From assembly GCF_002220865.2 (NCBI RefSeq), contig NZ_NHRJ02000002.1:453892-517891 (forward strand): a DNA stretch of 64,000 nt. The letters are read 5' to 3'. The notes under the pieces are model-generated. The model worked only from the letters and a program-made list of their open reading frames with translations, had not been told where the DNA came from and made no database searches. This stretch comes from Paenibacillus xerothermodurans (GTDB lineage: Bacteria > Bacillota > Bacilli > Paenibacillales > NBRC-103111). Both the position numbers and the translations under genes were made by a program. This document shows positions 46,191 to 54,311 of this stretch, piece after piece. The number at the start of each line of letters is the position of its first letter. Position 1 is the stretch's first letter.

Positions 46191-46208
46191 CTCTCCTCTA
46201 CTCAGCTC
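46191..46208 (-). promoter_or_regulatory. Second GAG cluster overlapping the trpE ribosome binding site
   Basis: GAG-CT-GAG-TA-GAG-GA-GAG with exact 2-nt spacers ends 8 nt before the trpE ATG. It includes the purine-rich AGAGGAGAG that serves as Shine-Dalgarno. GAG/UAG triplets with 2-3 nt spacers are the known TRAP recognition pattern, so TRAP could block translation directly. Confidence 0.62.
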
Positions 46209-46241
46209 AATTGATCTTAACCAGCTTGGTTCGCGCGTATA

Positions 46242-46274
46242 AAATAAAAAAACCTCTACGTCAAAGTAGAGGTG
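46242..46274 (-). terminator. trpE leader: Attenuator terminator in the trp leader
   Basis: ACCTCTAC (46273-46266) pairs with GTAGAGGT (46259-46252), followed by about six U, on the minus strand. The 5' arm CTCTACT (46271-46265) can alternatively pair with AGTAGAG inside the TRAP site (46396-46390), which is the classic antiterminator/terminator choice. Confidence 0.82.
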
Positions 46275-46379
46275 GTTTGGCAGATGATCATTACCGTAGA
46301 CTCCCGCGCCGAAAAAATGGCAATATCAAATAAATATCAGCAAGCACAACGATGGCTTGCACGGGACGTCGGTGTTACA

Positions 46380-46426
46380 CTCGGCTCATCTCTACTCTGC
46401 TCTGGTCCAACTACTCTGCTCTGCTC
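46380..46426 (-). promoter_or_regulatory. TRAP-binding site in the trp leader RNA
   Basis: Eight GAG triplets. Three upstream and five downstream are each separated by exactly 2 nt, with an 11-nt gap between the two groups that could hold two degenerate triplets. They start about 20 nt after the predicted transcription start. This is the arrangement bound by the 11-mer TRAP ring encoded by mtrB at 55888-56124. Tryptophan-bound TRAP would expose the terminator at 46242-46274. Confidence 0.85.
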
Positions 46427-46452
46427 AGACGATCTTGCTTTCAACTACTACA

Positions 46453-46482
46453 ACTATACAATTGAACTTATGCTTTTGTCAA
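46453..46482 (-). promoter_or_regulatory. Sigma-A promoter of the trp segment, inside the 3' end of aroH
   Basis: TTGACA (46477-46482), an 18-nt spacer and TATAGT (46453-46458). It overlaps the aroH stop codon, as in the B. subtilis supraoperon, where trp has an internal promoter downstream of aroH. Confidence 0.75.
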
Positions 46483-46845
46483 TTTCGAAAGATCAGGACG
46501 GAGACGCATTGCCTCTTTTTGATACACATGCACAATCTCATGCTGCTGCTTCTCTGTGTTCACCATCACCATTAAACGAATGCACTTCGGAAGACTGCCC
46601 TCAACAGGCACTTCCAGAGCACACATGAGCGGGACCAGTTCCCAGCCGGCCATCGCACGAATCGCGCGCGCGGGGAAGGTAGCGGTTATATCGTGAGTTA
46701 CTGTCACGAACACACTGGCAATTTCCTCAGGCACAATACCATTGTCTGCAATAATTTGATTTAAAAGCTCCGTCGTTGCCGATAAAATTTCATTTTCCTC
46801 ATCGTGCTCAACTGTGGTTGCGCCGCGTATACCCCGAACGAACAT
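46468..46845 (-). CDS. aroH: Chorismate mutase (AroH class)
   Basis: 125 aa monofunctional mutase of the trimeric AroH type. It turns chorismate into prephenate. RGIRGATTVEHDEENEI opens the protein with an active-site Arg, and MCALEVPVEGSLPKCIR near the C-terminus is typical. It lies 4 bp after aroB, and its last codons contain the trp promoter. Confidence 0.96.
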   Translation of the reverse strand: MFVRGIRGATTVEHDEENEILSATTELLNQIIADNGIVPEEIASVFVTVTHDITATFPARAIRAMAGWELVPLMCALEVPVEGSLPKCIRLMVMVNTEKQQHEIVHVYQKEAMRLRPDLSKLTKA

Positions 46846-46849
46846 GGAC

Positions 46850-47944
46850 TCAGGCCTCCTGTTTCAATTCATCCACGACGTCTCTCACCCACGCCGCGGA
46901 CACATTTTTATTAATTTCCACCTTGCCTATAGCCGTAGGCACGATGAACACCATATTACCTTCGGAAAACTTCTTATCGTGCATCATCGCGCTCATTATG
47001 GCATCGGTGTCAAGATGAGCCGGCAGCCTGGTCGGCAGGCCGAATGCCTGCAGAATGCGTTTGGTGGCGGTGTAGATATGCTCGGAATAGCCGAGCTTTA
47101 CCGCTAGTTTTGCGGAGCCCATCATACCGATGGAGATCGCTTCTCCATGCAGCAGCTCATTGTACTGAGCGACAGCTTCCAGCGCGTGGCCAATTGTATG
47201 CCCAAGATTGAGAATAGCACGCAGACCATTTTCTTTCTCGTCCTGAGACACTACGATAGACTTCACTTTGCACCCTTGATATAAGCCGTGTTCCAAAGCC
47301 GCTGCATCAAGGGAAACCAGCTTTTGCGCGTTCTCTTCCAGCCAAGTGGTGAATTCGGCATCCCAAATCAAACCATGCTTAACCATCTCCGCTAGACCTG
47401 CCCGAACCTCACGGTCCGGTAAGGTTTGGAGTGTGGACGTATCATACAGAACCATTTCGGGTTGATGAAATGCTCCGATGATATTCTTTGCCAACGGGTG
47501 GTTGACGGCTACCTTGCCCCCGACGCTGCTGTCATGCGCCAAAATTGTGGTTGGTATCTGCACGAACCGAATGCCCCGCATGTAGCTGGCGGCCACAAAT
47601 CCGGCGAGGTCTCCAACGACCCCGCCACCCAGCGCGATGACAGTGGACTTTCGGTCCAGTCCCGCCTGCAGAGCTGCTGTGACCACCTCTTCCAGAACGC
47701 GCAGCGATTTGGATCTCTCTCCAGCGGCCACCGTATACGAAACGGTCGAATAACCGGTCTTCTCCAACGTATCGGATACCTTCGACAGATGCCGCTTGGC
47801 CACATGTTCATCCGTAACGATCAGCAAGGGCGAGCCTTTGCCTATCCCATGCTTCACAAACAGTTCACCGGCCTGCGCCAAAATGCCATGCCCGATATAA
47901 ATAGGATAAGACCGTTCACCTAAATCTACTGTTAGCTCTCTCAT
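46850..47944 (-). CDS. aroB: 3-dehydroquinate synthase
   Basis: 364 aa from ATG at 47944, preceded by GGGGGACATGATTCGC. Upstream in-frame starts add 18 atypical residues. It converts DAHP to dehydroquinate with NAD+ and zinc. GGGVVGDLAGFVAASYMRG, KVAVNHPLAKNIIGAFHQP, and the zinc ligands in LNLGHTIGHALE and LHGEAISIGM are all present. Confidence 0.96.
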   Translation of the reverse strand: MRELTVDLGERSYPIYIGHGILAQAGELFVKHGIGKGSPLLIVTDEHVAKRHLSKVSDTLEKTGYSTVSYTVAAGERSKSLRVLEEVVTAALQAGLDRKSTVIALGGGVVGDLAGFVAASYMRGIRFVQIPTTILAHDSSVGGKVAVNHPLAKNIIGAFHQPEMVLYDTSTLQTLPDREVRAGLAEMVKHGLIWDAEFTTWLEENAQKLVSLDAAALEHGLYQGCKVKSIVVSQDEKENGLRAILNLGHTIGHALEAVAQYNELLHGEAISIGMMGSAKLAVKLGYSEHIYTATKRILQAFGLPTRLPAHLDTDAIMSAMMHDKKFSEGNMVFIVPTAIGKVEINKNVSAAWVRDVVDELKQEA

Positions 47945-48003
47945 GCGAATCATGTCCCCCACTCTTTGAGAGACGGCCAGAAAACCGAGTTTGACCATCC
48001 GTA

Positions 48004-49167
48004 TTAGTAATTTTTAACCTGCTCCAAATAGCTCTCATAATTTCTGCGGATCTCTTCTATCGAATCACCGCCGAATTTCTCCAAAAATGCATTGGCCACT
48101 TCCCATGCCACGACATTCTCAAGAATTACGCCGGCAGCGGGTACCGCACATGTATCGGAACGCTCCACCTGAGCGGTGAACGCCTCTTTGGAATCGATGT
48201 CAACGCTTTGTAGTGCTTTATACAACGTAGAGATAGGCTTCATCACCCCGCGCACTACGATCGGCTCACCGGTTGTCATGCCGCCTTCCAAGCCGCCTGC
48301 CCGGTTTGTCGATCGGTAAAAACCGCGGCCTTCCTCATACATGATCTCGTCGTGCACCTTGGAGCCTCTGAGCTCCGCTGCTTCAAAGCCGATACCAATC
48401 TCGCATCCTTTGAATGCCTGAATGGATAGAACGGCTTGTGCGATGCGTCCGTCCAGCTTGCGATCCCACTGCACGTGACTGCCTAGTCCAACGGGAACGC
48501 CTTCAATGATACATTCCACGATGCCGCCCAGCGTATCGCCATCCTCTTTCGCAGCATCAATAGCAGAAATCATGCGGGCTTCGGCGTCTTTGTCCGTCAC
48601 ACGCAGCGGAGATTCCTCTGTAATACGGATCAGTTCGTCCATGGGCATCTCTTTACGCTGAACGGCGACATCTCCGATGCGGATCACTTGACCGGCAACC
48701 TTAATCCCGAACGCGGCAAGCAATTGACGTGCTACGGCGCCTGTTGCAACACGCATAGTGGTTTCTCTGGCACTGGAGCGCTCGAGAATATTACGCAAAT
48801 CCTTCTGATTGTATTTCAACCCGCCGTTCAAGTCTGCGTGACCAGGCCGAGGGCGGTTTACTCTCCGTTTTGTTTCGTCATTGCCCTCAATTGGCTCAAT
48901 ATTCATCACGGACGTCCAATGCTTCCAGTCGTTGTTTTCGACGAGCAAAGCGATTGGCGCTCCGGTGGTTTTCCCATGTCTAACGCCACCCACAAATTTG
49001 GCGGTGTCCTTCTCAATTTGCATACGACGGCCGCGCCCATAGCCCTTCTGACGACGAGCTAGTTGAAAATTCACTTCTTCAAAATCAATGGTCACATTGC
49101 TTGGAAACCCTTCGATGATTCCTGTCAGCTGCGGACCATGCGTTTCCCCTGCCGTCAAATATCTCAC
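48004..49167 (-). CDS. aroF: Chorismate synthase
   Basis: 387 aa (aroC in enteric nomenclature). It forms chorismate from EPSP with reduced [36 protein letters not shown] and [13 protein letters not shown] are diagnostic. Translation starts at GTG (49167) with AAAGGGG upstream. It heads the aro-trp supraoperon from the promoter at 49261-49289, with a terminator-like hairpin in its leader. Confidence 0.97.
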   Translation of the reverse strand: MRYLTAGETHGPQLTGIIEGFPSNVTIDFEEVNFQLARRQKGYGRGRRMQIEKDTAKFVGGVRHGKTTGAPIALLVENNDWKHWTSVMNIEPIEGNDETKRRVNRPRPGHADLNGGLKYNQKDLRNILERSSARETTMRVATGAVARQLLAAFGIKVAGQVIRIGDVAVQRKEMPMDELIRITEESPLRVTDKDAEARMISAIDAAKEDGDTLGGIVECIIEGVPVGLGSHVQWDRKLDGRIAQAVLSIQAFKGCEIGIGFEAAELRGSKVHDEIMYEEGRGFYRSTNRAGGLEGGMTTGEPIVVRGVMKPISTLYKALQSVDIDSKEAFTAQVERSDTCAVPAAGVILENVVAWEVANAFLEKFGGDSIEEIRRNYESYLEQVKNY

Positions 49168-49193
49168 TTACGTTGTCCCCTTTCGTCCTATCC

Positions 49194-49229
49194 CAAAAAA
49201 ACGCAGTTGCTGCCGAAACTAGCAGCACT
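49194..49229 (-). terminator. Terminator-like hairpin in the aroF leader
   Basis: AGTGCTGC pairs with GCAGC-A-ACT (one bulge), then GCG and seven U. It lies between the aroF promoter and the GTG start, so it can only act as an attenuator or cause partial termination. Confidence 0.5.
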
Positions 49230-49260
49230 TTAACGCTTTTATGTACTAATCTTCTGCTAA

Positions 49261-49289
49261 TTATAGTATAGGCGTCACCGTTTGACAAG
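49261..49289 (-). promoter_or_regulatory. Sigma-A promoter of the aro-trp supraoperon
   Basis: TTGTCA (49284-49289), a 17-nt spacer and TATAAT (49261-49266) on the minus strand, giving a leader of roughly 87 nt. Confidence 0.75.
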
Positions 49290-49301
49290 AAACCGTAACA
49301 C

Positions 49302-49340
49302 AAAAAAGACACACCGTGCAGCTATCCAAGCTGTGGTGCA
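49302..49340 (-). terminator. Terminator after the small gene at 49379-49543
   Basis: CACC and AGCT pair with AGCT and GGTG around a small internal loop, followed by TCTTTTTT on the minus strand. Confidence 0.55.
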
Positions 49341-49378
49341 TCCTTAAGTGTAAAATGATTAGATCTGCTGAGGAGGCA

Positions 49379-49543
49379 TCAAGAGGTGATGGAATGCTTC
49401 TTTGCCGTGTGGGATATGTCAACTTGCTCGTCCTCGTTCACCAAGCCCATCACTTTCAAAGAGTCGATACCCAAAATTTGCGCACATTCATGGATGGAGA
49501 TGATACCCCTGCGATATGCGGCGATCACTTTACGTTTGTCCAC
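49379..49543 (-). CDS. Small conserved protein of unknown function (54 aa)
   Basis: Starts at GTG (49543), because TTAGGAGGGGCCAG gives a good RBS and the preceding codons do not look coding. The basic N-terminus DKRKVIAAYRRG leads to ISIHECAQILGIDSLKVMG, which resembles a helix-turn-helix of the type seen in small sporulation or phage regulators. No family is recognised. It follows cheR in the same direction and ends at a terminator. Confidence 0.6.
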   Translation of the reverse strand: MDKRKVIAAYRRGIISIHECAQILGIDSLKVMGLVNEDEQVDISHTAKKHSITS

Positions 49544-49651
49544 CCTGGCCCCTCCTAAGTATAAATTCCAGACCAGCTCTACGTTCCGGCCATGAGCAGT
49601 CACACATTAAGTATGGGGAATAATGGAAAATAAAATACATTGCAAGGGACA

Positions 49652-50431
49652 TCATGCTTGCTTACGGTAAAAGAACGTTTCCGCCGGCTCCAGTTTATAT
49701 TGTGTGGGAGAGAAAATTTGCTCTGTGCTGCCTACGAACAGAATGCCGCCCGGCTTCAACGCCTTTGCAAATTTATGATACAGTAATTGCTTGGCTTCCT
49801 CGGTAAAATAAATCATTACGTTCCGGCAGATGATTAAATCGAACTGGGTGTCGAATGTATCCGTCAACAAATTTTGCTTCTGAAACCGAATCCCTTTTTT
49901 GAGTTGATCGGACACCAAATAAGTTAAATTTTCTTGCTTGTAATACTTTGACAAATAATTTCTGGGCACATCCCTAATCGCACGATCCGAATAGATACCC
50001 TGTTTGGCTTTTCCCAGAGCTCCGTCATCGATGTCTGTAGCCAGCAGTTGGGCGTCCTTCAGCGCGCCCAGCTCAGCCAGGATCATGGCCAGCGTGTACG
50101 GCTCCTCCCCGGTAGAACAAGCGGCGCTCCAGCATTTCAACTTGCGGCTTTTATGCAGCATCTCCGGCAAAAACGTCTTTTCCAACACCTGCCAGCGATT
50201 TGCATTGCGCCAGAACTCGGACACGTTGATGGTCATTCTATCCAGAAACTCGTAAAACAGTTCCTTGTCCTTTGTCATAGCATCGAAAAAGGAGACGAAC
50301 GTGGTATATCCTTTTTTCATCCGAAGAGTGGTCAGACGGCGTTTCATTTGAGCTTCCTTGTATTGCGCTAAGTCGATGCATGTATAATCCTTGATTTTTT
50401 TAATGAAGAGTAGAAAATCCTGATCTTCCAT
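49652..50431 (-). CDS. cheR: Chemotaxis protein methyltransferase
   Basis: 259 aa from ATG at 50431. It methylates chemoreceptor glutamates using SAM. The N-terminal helical domain (MKRRLTTLRMKKGY) precedes the SAM fold with WSAACSTGEEPYTLAMIL, DIDDGALGKAKQG and ICRNVMIYF. In B. subtilis cheR sits in the same place between ndk and the aro genes, apart from the main che operon. Confidence 0.95.
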   Translation of the reverse strand: MEDQDFLLFIKKIKDYTCIDLAQYKEAQMKRRLTTLRMKKGYTTFVSFFDAMTKDKELFYEFLDRMTINVSEFWRNANRWQVLEKTFLPEMLHKSRKLKCWSAACSTGEEPYTLAMILAELGALKDAQLLATDIDDGALGKAKQGIYSDRAIRDVPRNYLSKYYKQENLTYLVSDQLKKGIRFQKQNLLTDTFDTQFDLIICRNVMIYFTEEAKQLLYHKFAKALKPGGILFVGSTEQIFSPTQYKLEPAETFFYRKQA

Positions 50432-50445
50432 GCTTTCATCGCCAC

Positions 50446-50889
50446 CTAAATCCACGTTTGTATCGCTTTGTTGTATGTAACCAGTTCATCGGTGCCGAAA
50501 AAATTTGCAATTTCTCGGCTGGCACTTTCAGGGGAATCCGAGCCGTGTATGAGATTGAAATTCGTATGAGCCGCATAATCTCCCCGAATTGTCCCGGGCG
50601 CAGCGTCCAAAGGACTGGTACGGCCTATCATTTGCCGTGATAGGGCTATGACGTCGTCTCCCTGCCATACCATCGCAAATACCGGACCCGATGTGATAAA
50701 CGCAACAAGTTTTTCATAAAAATCTTTGCCATGATGTTCCTGATAATGCGTTTCGGCCTGCTGTTTGGTGATTTGGACAAATTTCGCACCCACCAGCTGA
50801 AGACCTTTCCGCTCGAACCTTTGCACGATCTCTCCAATCAGTCCGCGCTGCACCCCATCCGGCTTAACCATTACAAAAGTGCGTTCCAT
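50446..50889 (-). CDS. ndk: Nucleoside diphosphate kinase
   Basis: 147 aa from ATG at 50889 (GAGGGGGAATGTATC). It balances NTP pools by a phospho-His intermediate; the active His is in [27 protein letters not shown] opens the protein. An upstream start 12 codons away lacks support and exceeds the usual length. Confidence 0.97.
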   Translation of the reverse strand: MERTFVMVKPDGVQRGLIGEIVQRFERKGLQLVGAKFVQITKQQAETHYQEHHGKDFYEKLVAFITSGPVFAMVWQGDDVIALSRQMIGRTSPLDAAPGTIRGDYAAHTNFNLIHGSDSPESASREIANFFGTDELVTYNKAIQTWI

Positions 50890-50937
50890 GATACATTCCC
50901 CCTCATTGTTATAATATGATGCCATTATAAACCTTGT

Positions 50938-51912
50938 CTAGTAAGACCTGTCACCGATAAAATGAGCGATGCCGGTGAAATCCTTTTTTGCCTGGATGTC
51001 CGGCAATCGGTCTAACGCTGCTATTGCTTTATCAACGTATCGGGATGCTAGCGCCTCCGCCCGACGGACCGCGCCGCTGCTAAGGAGAGCTTGGATAAAA
51101 TCTCTGATATCGGTTTGTCCGTTCATCTCCTGAATGCGCTGGATCTCCTGGAGCAGACGAGGACGCAGTCTCTCGTTCTGCAGTGCGTAAATGACCGGTA
51201 TAGTAATGTTACCCTGGCGTATATCGCTGCCCGGCGGCTTGCCTATCTCCTTCTCCGTACCGCATAGATCAAGCAGATCATCCCGAATTTGGAACGCCAT
51301 GCCTACGTTGTAGCCAAACGCATATAGGCTTCTGGCGACCGCCTCGCTAGCTCCGGACGCTATTCCACCAAGCTGACAGCTGATTGCGATCAGAAGCGCC
51401 GTTTTGCGCCTAATTCGGAGAAGATAATCCCTGACGCTTTGTTCCGTATTGAAAAACAAGCGTATTTGTTCCATCTCTCCGATACTCATCTCCACAATCG
51501 CCTTTGACATGATTTGATGAATGGCGGGATTGGACATTTGCGTGACAACACTTAACGCTTTCGCAAATATGTAATCTCCCGTATACATCGCGATCCGGTT
51601 ATCCCATTTGGACTTGACCGTGGGCTGCCCCCGCCTCGTCGCGGCGTCATCTATCACATCATCATGTACCAATGAAGCCATATGAATAAGCTCAAGCGGG
51701 ATGGCAACATGTTTGATGCGCTCGAGATCATAAGTGCCGAACTTCGCGCCAAGAAGCACAAACACGGGACGAATCCGCTTACCGCCAGCCTTCAGCAGAT
51801 GCAGAGAGGTCTCCCGCAGCAGCACATTGTCGCAGTCGATGCTTCGTTCCAATTCTTTCTCTATGTAAGAAATATCCTTTTTCATTTTGGCATACAAATC
51901 GATCAGTTTCAT
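50938..51912 (-). CDS. hepT: Heptaprenyl diphosphate synthase component II
   Basis: 324 aa trans-prenyl synthase. Both Asp-rich motifs are present: HDDVIDDAATRRG (first) and FQIRDDLLD (second). It works with HepS (54312-55175) to build the C35 side chain of menaquinone-7. It is separated from ubiX by a possible small gene and lies upstream of ndk, as in Bacillus. Confidence 0.96.
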   Translation of the reverse strand: MKLIDLYAKMKKDISYIEKELERSIDCDNVLLRETSLHLLKAGGKRIRPVFVLLGAKFGTYDLERIKHVAIPLELIHMASLVHDDVIDDAATRRGQPTVKSKWDNRIAMYTGDYIFAKALSVVTQMSNPAIHQIMSKAIVEMSIGEMEQIRLFFNTEQSVRDYLLRIRRKTALLIAISCQLGGIASGASEAVARSLYAFGYNVGMAFQIRDDLLDLCGTEKEIGKPPGSDIRQGNITIPVIYALQNERLRPRLLQEIQRIQEMNGQTDIRDFIQALLSSGAVRRAEALASRYVDKAIAALDRLPDIQAKKDFTGIAHFIGDRSY

Positions 51913-51925
51913 TCTGTCACCTGTG

Positions 51926-52090
51926 TCACAGTTTTGTCATTCCCATCATTGCATAGGCGCCTTTATAGCGATAGGAGCCGGGCTCCCGGGTGAGCTGCCC
52001 CCCTACTACCACTCCCGATCGAATCAGAAGGACGGTTGCGGCAGTGCAATCACTGCGGCTGATTTGGATCGGTTGTTCCGTGCTGCGCAT
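51926..52090 (-). CDS. Possible small protein between ubiX and hepT (54 aa)
   Basis: An ORF from ATG at 52090 (GATGGGG upstream) that overlaps the ubiX end by about 40 bp and stops 14 bp before hepT. It reads MRSTEQPIQISRSDC and ends GSYRYKGAYAMMGMTKL. The C-terminal pattern (REPGSYRYKGAYAM) looks non-random, but I know no family. It could be a small menaquinone-pathway accessory, or simply a shadow in the gap. Confidence 0.4.
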   Translation of the reverse strand: MRSTEQPIQISRSDCTAATVLLIRSGVVVGGQLTREPGSYRYKGAYAMMGMTKL

Positions 52091-52679
52091 CCGGCATACC
52101 CCATCTTTTGTATAATTCGTGTTCCACACCTATACTATCCAACACTTTGCCTACCAGGAAATCAACCATATCCGACACGGTTTGCGGACCTTGATAAAAA
52201 GCCGGCATAGCTGGAATGATGCGAACTCCCATTCGAGCGAGCTTGAGCATATTCTCCAAATGTATGGCATGCAGTGGAGTTTCCCGCGGCACGATGATGA
52301 GCGGACGACCTTCTTTCAGCATCACATCCGCCGTACGCTCGAGTAAATTATCGGAAGCACCGTGCGCGATGCCGGACAAGGTTCCCATTGAACACGGAAT
52401 AATAATCATGCCCCGAGTCTGAAAAGAGCCGCTAGCCGTACTTGCTCCGATGTCTTGAATGGGATGATACCGCAATGTACCAGGCGCGGATCCGAACTGA
52501 GCGTCCAGCGTTTCTTTGCGTCGAGCCGCGTCCCAGCCGAGCTCCTCTTTCAGCACCCGCCAGCCGGCGTCTGTCACAAGCAGATGAATATCTTCTCCTT
52601 GCGAAAGAAGATATAGACACAGCCGCACGCCATACGCCGCACCGCTTGCTCCGGTAATTCCAACCACCCAGGGCTTGTT
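52050..52679 (-). CDS. ubiX: UbiX-family flavin prenyltransferase
   Basis: 209 aa from ATG at 52679, which overlaps the ubiA stop (ATGA). It makes prenylated FMN used by UbiD decarboxylases. GITGASGAAYGVRLCLYLL, IIIPCSMGTLSGIAHG and VPRETPLHAIHLENM are signature segments. Paired with a UbiA-like prenyltransferase it points to a menaquinone route needing decarboxylation (as in the futalosine pathway). The UbiD partner is not in the window. Confidence 0.92.
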   Translation of the reverse strand, partial: NKPWVVGITGASGAAYGVRLCLYLLSQGEDIHLLVTDAGWRVLKEELGWDAARRKETLDAQFGSAPGTLRYHPIQDIGASTASGSFQTRGMIIIPCSMGTLSGIAHGASDNLLERTADVMLKEGRPLIIVPRETPLHAIHLENMLKLARMGVRIIPAMPAFYQGPQTVSDMVDFLVGKVLDSIGVEHELYKRWGMPDAQHGTTDPNQPQ

Positions 52680-53554
52680 CATTTGCTCAACACCACCAAA
52701 TCGACCAGGGTAAAAAGAAACACGACCGCGCTCAACACGCTGTTTAGAGTGAAGAAGGCTGTGTTTAACCTGCTTAAATTGTGCGGCGTGACAATTTTGT
52801 GCTGGTAAAACAAAAGCACAGTAGCAATCACAATGCCAACCAGGTACAGCCAGCTTAAATTCGCCAAGTAAAATAAAGTAAACAATCCGACAGCGGTTAC
52901 GGCGTGAAACCATCTGGCAGTTTGCAGCGCGCGAGCCACACCAAACCGCTGCGGAATCGAGTGAAGACCTTCCTCACGGTCAAACTCCACGTCTTGACAA
53001 GCGTAGATCACATCAAAGCCTGCAACCCAAAGGGAGACGGATATATAAAACACGATTGCCGCCAACGATATGTCATCCGTGACAGCCACCCAGCCGCCCA
53101 GCGGGGCAAGTCCGATCGTCATGCCCAGGATGATATGGCAAGCCCACGTGAATCTTTTCGTATAAGAATAAAAAACAAGGAGAAATACTGCAATCGGCAG
53201 CAGTTTCATCGACAACAGGCTTAAGTTCCAGGTAGCCCAAAATAATAATGTGAATGAAATCACAATAAAAATGATAGCTGCGTTAGAAGAAATCAAGCCG
53301 GCCGGGATGGCTCTGACGGCGGTACGTGGGTTCCGTGCATCGTACAGTTTGTCTATTACACGGTTCAAGCCCATCGCAGCGCTGCGGGCACCGAACATAG
53401 CCATAATGATCCACCCTATCTGCGCCCAGCCAGGCAGTTCGCTGGTCACCACCATGGAACCGACCAACGCACCCATAAATGCGAACGGCAGAGCAAACAA
53501 CGTATGCTCAAATTTTATCATTTCCAAAAAAATTTTGGACTTTCTCAATAGCAC
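52679..53554 (-). CDS. ubiA: UbiA-like 4-hydroxybenzoate-type polyprenyltransferase
   Basis: 291 aa with about eight membrane helices. Asp-rich motifs: NRVIDKLYDARNPRT and DVIYACQDVEFDREEGLHS. It attaches a polyprenyl chain to an aromatic acid. Sequence and pairing with UbiX resemble UbiA rather than MenA, suggesting the MqnP role in a futalosine-type menaquinone pathway. This is inferred from context. Confidence 0.9.
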   Translation of the reverse strand: MLLRKSKIFLEMIKFEHTLFALPFAFMGALVGSMVVTSELPGWAQIGWIIMAMFGARSAAMGLNRVIDKLYDARNPRTAVRAIPAGLISSNAAIIFIVISFTLLFWATWNLSLLSMKLLPIAVFLLVFYSYTKRFTWACHIILGMTIGLAPLGGWVAVTDDISLAAIVFYISVSLWVAGFDVIYACQDVEFDREEGLHSIPQRFGVARALQTARWFHAVTAVGLFTLFYLANLSWLYLVGIVIATVLLFYQHKIVTPHNLSRLNTAFFTLNSVLSAVVFLFTLVDLVVLSK

Positions 53555-53575
53555 GTCGACTCCAACTCCATTCCG

Positions 53576-54310
53576 TTACTCCGCTTCCTGCTTCTTCATA
53601 CCGATATGAACTGCGGCGATACCTCCGGTGAGCGGATAAGCTTGCACATGGGTGAGCCCTGTCTGTCTGAAAATGTCGGCCAGCTGCTTATGATCCGGAA
53701 AGTTGATCAACGACTCGGGCAGCCATTTGTACTGCTCATATCGTTTCGCAATCACTTTGCCCAGCAGCGGCAAAATGTTTCGAAAATAAAAATAGTACAG
53801 CGCTTTGAACGGCTGCCAGGTTGGCTTGGACAGCTCCAACGAAACCACCATACCGCCAGGTTTCACAACTCTCTGCATTTCCTCGATGACTGTCACCAGA
53901 TCAGGTACATTCCGCAGCGCGAACCCGATCGTCGCATAATCAAATGTATTATCGTCATAAGGAAGCTGCATGGCATTGCCGCGTATTAATGTGATCTGTT
54001 TGTCCAAGCCCTTTTCCCGGACTTTTACTGCACCGTGATCGAGCATATTCTGACTGAAATCCAGACCAACGATCCTGCCTGTGCCGCTGTGCGTCGCCAA
54101 ATCGATCGTCCAATCGCAGGTGCCGCAGCAAAGGTCAATCGCAGTGCTGTCCCGTGCTATTTTCATTTTATTCATGGTGAACTTCCGCCACGCCTTATGC
54201 CGGCGAAAGCTCAAAACGTCATTCATAAAATCATACTTGGGCGCGATGTTTTCAAAAACAGAGTGAACAAATTCTTCCTTCGACTTCGTCTGCTGCATAT
54301 CTGCATTCAC
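53576..54310 (-). CDS. menG: Demethylmenaquinone methyltransferase
   Basis: 244 aa, UbiE/MenG family. It performs the last menaquinone step with SAM. AWRKFTMNKM, DLCCGTCDWTIDLA (SAM motif I), VGLDFSQNML and YATIGFALRNVPD follow the family. It lies 1 bp after hepS, matching the B. subtilis hepS-menG-hepT cluster. Confidence 0.96.
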   Translation of the reverse strand: MNADMQQTKSKEEFVHSVFENIAPKYDFMNDVLSFRRHKAWRKFTMNKMKIARDSTAIDLCCGTCDWTIDLATHSGTGRIVGLDFSQNMLDHGAVKVREKGLDKQITLIRGNAMQLPYDDNTFDYATIGFALRNVPDLVTVIEEMQRVVKPGGMVVSLELSKPTWQPFKALYYFYFRNILPLLGKVIAKRYEQYKWLPESLINFPDHKQLADIFRQTGLTHVQAYPLTGGIAAVHIGMKKQEAE

Positions 54311-54311
54311 C

